A stretch of 64,000 bases of DNA from Alloacidobacterium dinghuense (GTDB taxonomy: Bacteria; Acidobacteriota; Terriglobia; Terriglobales; Acidobacteriaceae): positions 3,472,001-3,536,000 of the forward strand of contig NZ_CP060394.1 in NCBI RefSeq assembly GCF_014274465.1, in the 5' to 3' direction. A program made the translations under genes and the position numbers. Below, in pieces: positions 19,652 through 27,646 of this stretch; the stretch's first letter is position 1; each line of letters starts with the position of its first letter. The notes below the pieces were generated by a model. That model saw only the letters and a program-made list of their open reading frames with translations. It had not been told where the DNA came from and searched no databases.

Positions 19652-20908
19652 TTACTCAGCAGTCATCTCCACACCTTTAGCTTCGCGTCCAAACAGAGTG
19701 ACGACGGCAAGAAACACAGCCACGATCAGCACCGTCACCGCTAGCACTCCGCCATAGCTGCCATAGTGCTCCGCGGCCTTCGCCTGTAGCACCCCGTTGC
19801 GCGATGTAAGAAGATTCCCCAACTGATACGCGAGCCCGGGAAACGTCGCGCGCACCGGCCCCGGCGACAGTTCCGTCAAGTAAGCAGGCACAACGCCCCA
19901 TGCGCCCTGCACCATAAACTGCATCAGGAAAGCCCCCGCAGCTAACGCGTACATCGTTTGTCCAAACGCAAACAGAGGAATCATCGGCAGCGCCAGTAGA
20001 GCTGCGCTGATGATCGTTCGCTTGCGTCCAAAGCGTTCCGAAAGGCCGCCAAAGAGAACACCGCCAAGCAAGGCCCCGATGTTGTAAACGACCGCGATTC
20101 CTCCCGTAAGCGCGGCAGAAAAACCGTGGTCTTTTTCCAAAAACGTCGGATACAAATCCTGCGTGCCGTGCGAGAACGAATTGAATCCGGCCATCAATAA
20201 AACGACAAAAAGAAATGTCAGACCGTACTGCCGAATCCCGCTGAAGGCCGACACAGGCTTCGTACCTTTCCGATGCCCCGCGCGCCAGACAGGCGACTCT
20301 TCCACCTTTAGCCCGATATATAGAACCAAAAGCGCCGGAGCCGCACCCACCACAAAGAGCCCGCGCCAGCCTACAACGTGCCCCAACCAAACCAAGTGTG
20401 TGAACGGCTTAAATAGCAATGCATAAGCAGCGGCAGCCACCAGATAGCCGACCGCATAGCCCTCTTGCAATAGCCCGGAAAAGAATCCGCGGCCTTCTTT
20501 CGGCAACGTTTCAAACGCCAGCGCGGCGCCTACGCCCCACTCGCCACCCATCGCAATTCCGAACAGTGCCCGCAGAATCAGCAACGCATGCAGCGACGGA
20601 GCAAAAGCGCACGACAGTTCAAAGATTGAATAGCAGGCAATATTCAGCATCAGCACTGGACGCCGCCCGAACCTGTCCGCCAGCGCCCCGAAAAGAAACG
20701 CCCCCATCGGTCGAAAGGCAAGCGTAAGAAAAAGCGCCTCAGCCACCGCCGAAGTCCGCGCATGAAAATCCGCCGCGATCGCGGACACACAAAAGACCAG
20801 CAGAAAGTAGTCGAAGGCATCGAGCGACCACCCCAGAAATGCGGCGACAAACGCATGACGCTGCTGGGACGTGAGCAATCGGAAGTTTGAAAAGAAACGA
20901 GTTGGCAT
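19652..20908 (-). CDS. Major facilitator superfamily transporter (metabolite:H+ symporter type)
   Basis: The protein is about 418 residues with roughly twelve hydrophobic helices. The MFS loop 2-3 motif appears as GALADRFGRRPVL and its half-repeat as FGGLSERFGRKRT. The phrase GIAMGGEWGVGAALAFETLP in helix 4 matches transporters of sialic acid, aromatic acids and short carboxylates. The precise substrate is unknown. A TTG three bases upstream is an alternative start, but ATG at 20908 is more likely. The gene is divergent from a YceI gene, and the 160-bp spacer holds a palindrome that might co-regulate both. Confidence 0.85.
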   Translation of the reverse strand: MPTRFFSNFRLLTSQQRHAFVAAFLGWSLDAFDYFLLVFCVSAIAADFHARTSAVAEALFLTLAFRPMGAFLFGALADRFGRRPVLMLNIACYSIFELSCAFAPSLHALLILRALFGIAMGGEWGVGAALAFETLPKEGRGFFSGLLQEGYAVGYLVAAAAYALLFKPFTHLVWLGHVVGWRGLFVVGAAPALLVLYIGLKVEESPVWRAGHRKGTKPVSAFSGIRQYGLTFLFVVLLMAGFNSFSHGTQDLYPTFLEKDHGFSAALTGGIAVVYNIGALLGGVLFGGLSERFGRKRTIISAALLALPMIPLFAFGQTMYALAAGAFLMQFMVQGAWGVVPAYLTELSPGPVRATFPGLAYQLGNLLTSRNGVLQAKAAEHYGSYGGVLAVTVLIVAVFLAVVTLFGREAKGVEMTAE

Positions 20909-20974
20909 CAACAGACCCGGAGATTGGAGCTTACCAGAGCGGCATCCGAATCTATCTGCCTAAATCATCAAAAT

Positions 20975-20990
20975 ATTTGTTGCAACGAAT
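20975..20990. promoter_or_regulatory. Palindromic operator candidate between MFS and YceI genes
   Basis: The 16-bp element ATTTGTTG-CAACGAAT is a palindrome with one mismatch, placed in the divergent promoter region. Its TTGTTG-CAA core is like sites of dimeric winged-helix regulators. A MarR gene lies downstream of the YceI gene and is the obvious candidate to bind it. This is inference from symmetry and position. Confidence 0.45.
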
Positions 20991-21069
20991 AATTTCTTGG
21001 CGTATCTAAGAAAATGACTGCTGACCGACCCCACGTCGAAGCAGAAAAAGAGGATTTTGGAGAAAGACA

Positions 21070-21666
21070 ATGCAATCACTACGTAATTCAGCAATCATCA
21101 CAGCACTCTTGGCGGTTTCCGCTGCCGTTGCTTCGGCTCAGATATCGAAGTGGCAGATTGATCCCGCGCACAGCGAGGCCGACTTCACCATCAGGCACAT
21201 GGGCATTTCCAATGTCCACGGCCGCTTCGGCAACCTCAGCGGCTCGCTCAACCTCGACGAGAAGGACATCACCAAGTCCGACGTCAATGCCACGGTCGAT
21301 ATCGCTACCGTCGATACCGGCACAGCGCAGCGCGACCAGCACCTGAAGAGCCCTGACTTTTTTGACGCAGCCAGGTATCCCCAGATGACCTTCGTCAGCA
21401 AGGGTCTCACCAACAACAACGGCCAGTTGCAGCTCATCGGCGATCTGACCATCCACGGTGTAACCAAGCCGGTCACGCTCGCTCTTGACGGCCCCAGCAA
21501 GGAACAGGCTGACCCCTACGGCAAAATCCGCCGCGGCTTCTCAGCAACCACTACAATTCACCGCCAGGACTACGGCCTTACCTGGAACGGCAACCTGAAG
21601 TCGGGAGACACTGTTCTCGGAGATGACGTTAAAGTGGAATTGGACATCGAACTGATCAAGCAGTAA
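21070..21666 (+). CDS. YceI-family exported lipocalin-like protein (second copy)
   Basis: The 198-residue product has a signal peptide (about 1-22) and a standard YceI barrel: WQIDPAHSEADFTIRHMG, NVHGRFGNLSG, QRDQHLKSPDFFDAARYPQMTF and a C-terminal GDDVKVELDIEL. This closely matches periplasmic YceI proteins that bind polyisoprenoids and are often induced by stress or acid. GGAGAAAGACA precedes the ATG. It is followed by a MarR gene on the same strand with palindromes between them. Compared with the copy at 10771 it is closer to the family consensus. Confidence 0.92.
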   Translation: MQSLRNSAIITALLAVSAAVASAQISKWQIDPAHSEADFTIRHMGISNVHGRFGNLSGSLNLDEKDITKSDVNATVDIATVDTGTAQRDQHLKSPDFFDAARYPQMTFVSKGLTNNNGQLQLIGDLTIHGVTKPVTLALDGPSKEQADPYGKIRRGFSATTTIHRQDYGLTWNGNLKSGDTVLGDDVKVELDIELIKQ

Positions 21667-21676
21667 AACAGTCCAT

Positions 21677-21695
21677 ACGAAACTAATTGTTTCGT
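21677..21695. promoter_or_regulatory. 19-bp palindrome upstream of marR
   Basis: A perfect seven-base inverted repeat, ACGAAAC and GTTTCGT with a five-base centre, lies between the YceI stop and the MarR start. No T-run follows, so an operator for the MarR dimer is more likely than a terminator. Another inverted repeat (AGGTGCG / CGCACCT, 21705-21711 and 21730-21736) lies just downstream and includes the same region. Confidence 0.45.
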
Positions 21696-21757
21696 GCAGA
21701 CTTTAGGTGCGCTCCCATTCACATAGGAACGCACCTGCTACTTTGCAAAAGGTGCCT

Positions 21758-22249
21758 ATGGTAAGCAAGCTGCAGGAAGAAATAAAACAGACTCGCCCCT
21801 TCGTCAACATTGAAGAGGAAGCACTGCTCAACATCCGGCGCACTTCTGACCGGCTGCAGCATCACACCCAGCAGCTCTTCAAGCCGCATGGCATCACGCC
21901 GACACAGTACAACGTGCTTCGTATTCTTCGCGGAGCTGGCGATGAGGGCCTTCGCTGTTCTGATATTGGGGAACGCCTCGTAAGCAGTGATCCCGACATC
22001 ACCCGCCTGCTCGGCCGTTTACAGAAGCAGAAATTCATCCGCCGGAAACGAAATCCGAAAGACAAGCGCGTCATCTACGCGACGATCACCGCCGAAGGCT
22101 TGCGACTGCTCAAAGAAACGGATCCGCTCGTCAATGACGGCGTGAGACAGATCCTGAAACACATGAACCGGGAAAAATTGACGACGCTCGTCTCTCTACT
22201 GGAAGAGGTTCGCCAGGCGCTCATGCCTGAGGCCGCAGCGTCGTCTTAG
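21758..22249 (+). CDS. MarR-family transcriptional regulator
   Basis: The frame opens at 21707, but the ATG at 21758 has AAAAGGTG at good distance and gives a 163-residue protein of normal length. The winged helix is clear: TPTQYNVLRILRGAG (helix 2 region), GLRCSDIGERLVSSDPDITRLLGRLQKQ (recognition helix), then FIRRKRNPKDKRVIYATIT for the wing. MarR proteins bind palindromes near their own gene and respond to phenolic ligands or oxidation. Target sites here may be the palindromes at 20975 and 21677. The 3' end overlaps the convergent regulator gene by four bases. Confidence 0.9.
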   Translation: MVSKLQEEIKQTRPFVNIEEEALLNIRRTSDRLQHHTQQLFKPHGITPTQYNVLRILRGAGDEGLRCSDIGERLVSSDPDITRLLGRLQKQKFIRRKRNPKDKRVIYATITAEGLRLLKETDPLVNDGVRQILKHMNREKLTTLVSLLEEVRQALMPEAAASS

Positions 22250-23034
22250 ATCTTGGCTGTCTCGCCCAAAGCTGCTTCTATGCTGGCTCGCGCCTCGGCT
22301 TCGCCGCCTTTGCTTTGGATGTGGTGATGCAGGCAATAAAGGGCCAGTTCCAGCCTGTCTGAGACGCCCAGCTTGTCATAAATTTTGCGCAGATAATTCT
22401 TGATCACCTGCTCGCTGGTCCCCAGCTCGTAAGCAATCTCCTTATTGCGCTTGCCCTGCGTGATGCAGTTGATGATTGCCAGTTCCTTGGGAGAAAGGCG
22501 AGGCTGGTTCTTGGGACTCGCCAGCGCGGAAGCCTGAGTGCGATAGGCCTCGATGACCCAGGTCACAGACTGATTGTCGATCCAGGTTTCGCCCGCGGCA
22601 ATCTTCCGCACGCACTTCACCAGCAAATCGGGCGAAATTGACCGGGGGATCACCCCACGGACTCCACGGCGATATAGTTCGACGATATGGTTTTCGTCTG
22701 TAGCGGTCGCCTGCACAATGATCTTCAGATTGGCCGCATGGTGCAGGATGTCGGCGATCCCCGAACCCTTGCCGGCCAGCAGATTGCCTTCAAGTACCAG
22801 CACGTCTGCCGGATGCTGCTGCAACGCGGCAAAAAGTGCTGTCAGGCTGTCCACCTGGGAAACAATCTGGATATCGTCTTCCACCGCAAAGACTTTGCGC
22901 ATGCCAACGCGGTAAATTGCCTGTGAATCCGCCATGACCACACGGATCACGGGCTTGGTATGAGGAACCCCAGCCGCGCCATTCGTAGCCGGGACGGCAC
23001 TCTCATTCGTTCTCTGCTTTGCTTCCGATGTCAT
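22246..23034 (-). CDS. NarL/FixJ-type regulator with degenerate receiver domain
   Basis: The 262-residue protein has an N-terminal receiver-like domain (about 29-150) and a C-terminal LuxR helix-turn-helix (about 178-240: LSPKELAIINCITQGKRNKEIAYELGTS). Asp36 in VVMADSQ is retained from the acidic pocket, but the phospho-acceptor position in VLVLEGNLL is Glu82 instead of Asp, and the switch lysine after GVRGVIP is Arg131. The receiver therefore probably is not phosphorylated in the usual way; Glu can mimic a phosphorylated state. About 28 extra residues precede the receiver. The PilZ gene ends 21 bp upstream on the same strand, so the two are likely co-transcribed. No histidine kinase is nearby. 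Confidence 0.88.
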   Translation of the reverse strand: MTSEAKQRTNESAVPATNGAAGVPHTKPVIRVVMADSQAIYRVGMRKVFAVEDDIQIVSQVDSLTALFAALQQHPADVLVLEGNLLAGKGSGIADILHHAANLKIIVQATATDENHIVELYRRGVRGVIPRSISPDLLVKCVRKIAAGETWIDNQSVTWVIEAYRTQASALASPKNQPRLSPKELAIINCITQGKRNKEIAYELGTSEQVIKNYLRKIYDKLGVSDRLELALYCLHHHIQSKGGEAEARASIEAALGETAKI

Positions 23035-23055
23035 CGTTTTCTACCTACTTCGTCG

Positions 23056-23382
23056 CTATTGGAAGCGATATTCGTCAATAACGGCTGCCGCAAAACAATG
23101 CGAGTGTTCCTGATAAGAGCGAACTACTCGTCCAAGGCAATGAACAGCAGCAGTGTCACCACACAACTCACCTGCTGGAATCTCCAGCAGAAACTCAACC
23201 GAGGCATTTACTGGAAGAGGTTCTTTCAGTCGAAACAGCACGCCATTCGCTGAAATGTTTTCCGTCATTCCTGTAAACTCACGGTTCTCCGACAGAATCA
23301 CCACCGGTAAACGAAGGGGAAAACGCACGGAAAATCGCGAACCTTCAGCATCAATGTCAAAATGAGAGGAGTACTGTGACAT
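23056..23382 (-). CDS. PilZ-domain (c-di-GMP binding) protein
   Basis: The chosen ATG at 23382 has AGGAG seven bases upstream; longer in-frame starts exist. The product has about 108 residues and is almost only a PilZ domain. The RxxxR motif appears as RFPLR and the second motif as NISANG, both needed for cyclic di-GMP binding. Such stand-alone PilZ proteins act as adaptors for motility, pili or exopolysaccharide. The next gene on this strand encodes the degenerate NarL-type regulator, suggesting that the pair connects c-di-GMP to transcription. Confidence 0.83.
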   Translation of the reverse strand: MSQYSSHFDIDAEGSRFSVRFPLRLPVVILSENREFTGMTENISANGVLFRLKEPLPVNASVEFLLEIPAGELCGDTAAVHCLGRVVRSYQEHSHCFAAAVIDEYRFQ

Positions 23383-23569
23383 ATCCATACTCCTATCGGA
23401 TGCCTGAAGTACTTGTATTAACCTACCCCGAGCGAAACCCTTACTCCGAATTACCAAAGTTTACACCCTGTATGTGACCAAGGAACAACTATGTTTGTCA
23501 TTAGTTACTTTGGGGAATTGCGGTTTCAGGAATAAGGATCGTTACTTATGTGGCTTAAAACACAGAAAA

Positions 23570-24823
23570 TCAGCGATTTGGAGCAGGGTAAAAGGCCGCT
23601 GAACCGCCCACCCATTCTCGATCGCGATTGTGGTCGACACCCATCATCTTCCCTCTTCCGAGCCTTACTAGTGAGAGAACAGGCTCGAGTTGGCCTCCAT
23701 CAGGCCACAGGTATAGGATTCGAATCTCCGGCTGGGTCAGGCCGTGTGGCGTGTCTACCACAGACTCGAAATTGACTCGCCGCTGCAAAAGATACTCATG
23801 GCGCTGGGATTTGGGAATCGAAGCCAGCATTTCGTCGGATGGAGCAAACTCAATTCCCTTCCCCGCAAACGAGAATAACGGCTTGAGAATCCACCGCTCC
23901 CGATCTTCAGGCAGCCGGTCGCGGCCTTTACCCGCCATCCAGTCATGGAGAAAAATAGCGGGCGGAACTGCGGGGTGGTCCAGATACGGAATCGAAAACT
24001 TGCTGATGTGAAAATACCAGTTCGGATGGCCGGCCCACTCCACGTCAAACGACTCGCGGTAGTCAAATGGCAGGTCAATCTGTTCGCGCATCAACTCATC
24101 CACAATCGCGCGGTTGTAGATACGCCGAATTGGAATCAGCTTCTTTCCCTTGCGATAACACAATCTCGTCGGCTTTCCCGGTCTCACGTCAGCGACGAGT
24201 TCGGCAATATCGACTATCTCAATCCCGAGCCGCTCCGCCGTTACCAGGAAATCCGGCAGCGTCTTCTGCTTGCGCGGCTCGACTTCCGTCAGCACGACAT
24301 TTTCAGGATGATGCCCGCGCAGGATCACGCGCTCCATGAGCTTCCAAAAGCTGGCCTCAGTGTGGCCGCCAAGCAGATAACCAAGATCGCCATTCAAATT
24401 AAAAGCCGAGCGATAGACTTCGTTCAGCACAAATTGATATGCAAAGACCGACGGAAACGCCTGCAATTCGACAAGTTTTGGCGCTAACTTGCCATCCGGC
24501 TCACGCACCAACCCGAAATCGGCAGTCATGAAATGTGGATGAGGCGTTTCGTCTGCCGCGCAATACTGCGGCGGAATCATGGCACGCGAGGCCTTCAAAT
24601 ATGGCTCGTTCGCTACAAGCTGGTGCGTTAAATTAACACCTACTTCAGCCATTTCATCAAGCAGCGACTTGGGCAGGAAGCACGGCGTCTCCGCAACGCG
24701 GAACTCCACATGGGTCCGCACGCACGCATCGAGACTGTGCAGCATCTTGCGATATGCTTCCGGGCGATAGCGTTCATTAAAGTCGCGACGTAACGCCTCG
24801 ATCACAGAATCAACCCCGCCCAA
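23570..24823 (-). CDS. Conserved protein of unknown function with ATP-grasp-like features
   Basis: The roughly 417-residue product starts at a TTG at 24823 or, six codons later, a GTG at 24805 with GGGG upstream. I see no signal peptide or membrane helix. Segments such as KLVELQAFPS in the middle and RWILKPLFSFAGKGIEF in the C-terminal third look like the metal/ATP-binding strands of ATP-grasp ligases (Lys followed by a Gly-rich loop). I do not recognise the family securely, and the nucleotide-binding residues are not all evident. It is bounded by other minus-strand genes with gaps of over 70 bp and is probably monocistronic. Confidence 0.55.
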   Translation of the reverse strand: MGGVDSVIEALRRDFNERYRPEAYRKMLHSLDACVRTHVEFRVAETPCFLPKSLLDEMAEVGVNLTHQLVANEPYLKASRAMIPPQYCAADETPHPHFMTADFGLVREPDGKLAPKLVELQAFPSVFAYQFVLNEVYRSAFNLNGDLGYLLGGHTEASFWKLMERVILRGHHPENVVLTEVEPRKQKTLPDFLVTAERLGIEIVDIAELVADVRPGKPTRLCYRKGKKLIPIRRIYNRAIVDELMREQIDLPFDYRESFDVEWAGHPNWYFHISKFSIPYLDHPAVPPAIFLHDWMAGKGRDRLPEDRERWILKPLFSFAGKGIEFAPSDEMLASIPKSQRHEYLLQRRVNFESVVDTPHGLTQPEIRILYLWPDGGQLEPVLSLVRLGRGKMMGVDHNRDREWVGGSAAFYPAPNR

Positions 24824-24898
24824 CAGGGTAACGCAAACCGGGGGACTCTGGCACGGCGCCGAATTTTACTCAATCACACGCCGCGAGAAACAAGCCCA

Positions 24899-27316
24899 CT
24901 ACTCATCATGCAGCAGCCGAGCCGGCTCAGCCGACAGCGCTCGACTCGCCGGAATCGCCGCCGAAATCAGCCCGATCAGGCCCATCGTCAGCACAACCGC
25001 CGCAATCACCCACGGGTCTGAGGCCGTCGCCTGATACACAATACTCGCCAGCACCCGGCTCGCCGCCACTCCCAGCACCAACCCCGCAGCCGAGCCAATC
25101 CCAAGCAGCAGCACAGCCCGTCCCAGCGCCGCCTTCAGCACGTGCCGGTTCTGCGCGCCTAACGCGACGCGTATGCCCAGCTCGCGCATGCGCTTCGAAA
25201 CCGAGTAGCTCGCCATGCCAAAGATGCCCGTAATCGCCAGCATCATCGCCAGCGCCCCCAGCACGCCCAGCGCAATGGTCGCCGCGCGCGCCGGAAACGT
25301 GACCAAACTCAGCACCTCCGGCCAGGTCGTCAGGCTGAACACCGGAAGCGCCGGATCGACGCTCGCAATCGCCTTCCGCATCGCCGGAATCATCTCCGCC
25401 GAACTGCGATGCGAGCGCACCAGCAAAATCGTGTCGCTGTTGCCTCGCTGCGCCAGCGGCCAATAGACAACCCGAGCGGGATCCTCGGTCAGAGTCACAT
25501 ACTTCCCCGCCTCCACCACGCCAACGATCAAGAATCGATGCCCCGGCCCATCCGGATACGTCTTCCCAACCACATCCGTCGTTCCAAACAGGCGCTTCGC
25601 GAAGGTCTCATTCACAATCGCCACATCTGGCGACTTGTCGTCATCGTGATCGGTAAAGTCGCGCCCCGCCAGCAGTCGCGTTCCCGCAACAGAGAAATAG
25701 CCCGGAGAAACTTCGTAGTAATTTGTCGAGAACGCCTGATTCGCCGCCGTGAACGTAGTCGTCCCCGGCGGGTAGACGCTCGTCTCACTCTGATTCAGCG
25801 ACAGCGGAATCGAGTTCGAAACCGTCGCCCCCGTAATCCCCGGAATCGCGCGCACCGCCTCCAGCAGTCGCTTCTGAATCTCACCCGAATGTTCGTACCC
25901 CGCAAGGTGTGTGTCCAACGCCGCAACAGTCACGCCCTCCGGATGAAATCCCAGCGGCAGATCAAACGTACGCTGCAACCCACGCAAGGCCACAAACGAG
26001 GCCGTCACCAGCAGGCAGCAAAGCGCAATCTGCACTGCCAGCAGAACATCGCGAAGCGAGAACCTGCGCAGCGCGATCGCCGTACCACCAGACGCCTTCA
26101 GCACCTGGTTCGGATCCGTCTTCCACACCTGCCGAGCTGGAATGATTCCGAAAAGCAGACCGGTCGCCAGCGAAAGCAGCGCGGCAAACAGATAGACCCA
26201 GGCATCCGGCTCAACCAGCAACTGCACTGGAAAATCCGTCTGCGGACGCCACATCGCAAGCGCATGCAACAGCCCCGCCGCCAGACACGCCGAAATCGCG
26301 CCTCCCAGCAACGACAGGCATGCCGATTCCGTCACCAACTGCCGCAGAATCCGTCTGCGGCTTGATCCGATGGCGATGCGAATGCCAATCTCTTTCGCGC
26401 GATCGGAGATGCGTGCGGCAAACAACCCACCGAGGTTGGCGCACGCAGCCAGCAGTACGAGACCAGCCAGCAACATCACGCCCAGCAGAAAGCCGTGGAT
26501 CGGGCCGCCCATCATGTCGCCCAGGAAACCGGGCTGCGAGAGAACCAGTTCGAGTCCCTTGTCCACATCCGGATACTGCCGTGACAACTGCGCCGCGATA
26601 TTCCCAAGATCCGCATTCGCCTGTTGCGGCGTTACGCCGGCCTTCAGCCGCGCCACCACCCATGCGTTGTAATCGCCGCGGTTCTCGATCCAGTTGTAAC
26701 CCTCAACCTCCGGCTCATCATGGATCGGAACCCACACCTCCGGCCAGATAAACCGCTCGGTCCCATTGAAGTCCTTTGGCGCGACGCCCAGTACGACAAA
26801 TTCATGCTTGTTGATCCGCACCGTCTTACCCGCTACTCCCGGATCGCTCCCGAACTGCGTCTTCCAGCAGTTGTAGCTCAGCACCGTATAGGGCTCGCCG
26901 TTGCTCTTCTTGTCCTCAGCCGGAGTAAAGAAGCGCCCCAGCATCGGCTTGACGCCGAGCATCTCGAAATAACTCCCGGAAACCTCATATCCCCAGACCG
27001 GCCGCGCACTCCCGCTCGTGTCCAGCCCCATGCGCGCAATCCTGACTACGGAAACGCCGGAAAACGTGGTGTTGCGATCGCGAATGTCTTCGAAGTTCGG
27101 ATATGAAATCGCGATCCCGTTCCTCGGCTGGATAGAGTAGACCCGGCTAGCCTCAGGCACCGGCAACGGGTGCAGCACCAGCGCATTCACCACGCCAAAG
27201 ACAACGACGTTCGCGCCAATCGCCATCGTCAGCGTCAAAATGGCTGTAAGAGCAAAACCAGGCGAACGACGCAGCTGCCGAAATGCGTAACGGAGATCCT
27301 GTAGAAAGGTTTCCAT
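24899..27316 (-). CDS. Acidobacterial duplicated orphan permease (MacB/FtsX-type)
   Basis: The 805-residue protein begins METFLQDLRYAFRQLRRSPGF, the typical opening of the acidobacterial duplicated orphan permease family, then a hydrophobic helix, a MacB-type periplasmic domain, three FtsX helices (about 285-435), a second periplasmic domain and a final FtsX block (about 685-795). It is thus a tandem duplication of a MacB-like permease without an attached ATPase, and no ABC ATPase gene is adjacent. Such proteins are abundant in Acidobacteria and their substrates are unknown. A second member is encoded at 41755. Confidence 0.9.
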   Translation of the reverse strand: METFLQDLRYAFRQLRRSPGFALTAILTLTMAIGANVVVFGVVNALVLHPLPVPEASRVYSIQPRNGIAISYPNFEDIRDRNTTFSGVSVVRIARMGLDTSGSARPVWGYEVSGSYFEMLGVKPMLGRFFTPAEDKKSNGEPYTVLSYNCWKTQFGSDPGVAGKTVRINKHEFVVLGVAPKDFNGTERFIWPEVWVPIHDEPEVEGYNWIENRGDYNAWVVARLKAGVTPQQANADLGNIAAQLSRQYPDVDKGLELVLSQPGFLGDMMGGPIHGFLLGVMLLAGLVLLAACANLGGLFAARISDRAKEIGIRIAIGSSRRRILRQLVTESACLSLLGGAISACLAAGLLHALAMWRPQTDFPVQLLVEPDAWVYLFAALLSLATGLLFGIIPARQVWKTDPNQVLKASGGTAIALRRFSLRDVLLAVQIALCCLLVTASFVALRGLQRTFDLPLGFHPEGVTVAALDTHLAGYEHSGEIQKRLLEAVRAIPGITGATVSNSIPLSLNQSETSVYPPGTTTFTAANQAFSTNYYEVSPGYFSVAGTRLLAGRDFTDHDDDKSPDVAIVNETFAKRLFGTTDVVGKTYPDGPGHRFLIVGVVEAGKYVTLTEDPARVVYWPLAQRGNSDTILLVRSHRSSAEMIPAMRKAIASVDPALPVFSLTTWPEVLSLVTFPARAATIALGVLGALAMMLAITGIFGMASYSVSKRMRELGIRVALGAQNRHVLKAALGRAVLLLGIGSAAGLVLGVAASRVLASIVYQATASDPWVIAAVVLTMGLIGLISAAIPASRALSAEPARLLHDE

Positions 27317-27646
27317 CGCTGCCTCTTAGAAAAAATTCCACAATAGCCCACGCACTCTGCCAGCCAAAATATGGATTCGGAAATCGGCTGATTCCAATTG
27401 AGTTAGTGAAAGCCCCGAAGCTCTCAAAGCAGGCTGCGATGTTCGCTTCCGAAAAACCCCCGTCCAGTTCCGAACAGAGTGCAATGAGGATCCCAAACAC
27501 CCAGCCACAGTGAAGCGCTTGCCCTTTCGGAAGATTTCACAATTTCCGGGCGAAAACAAAAATCCTTCGAACGCGGAATCAAAGACACTTAAAGTATCGG
27601 CGGCCACATTTTCGATGCCGCGACAGAGTCACGGAGTGAGGTGAAT
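27317..27646. other. Intergenic region upstream of the formate dehydrogenase operon
   Basis: About 330 bp separate the divergent permease and formate dehydrogenase genes. Both promoters should be here. I found no clear gene, palindrome or promoter hexamer pair; the only clear element is the AGGTG ribosome binding site next to the start at 27647. Confidence 0.35.

Noticed and set aside
25409-26365. Plus-strand open frame of 318 codons rich in Arg and Gln
   Set aside because: It is antisense to the orphan permease gene, whose motifs are clear; composition is typical of a shadow frame.
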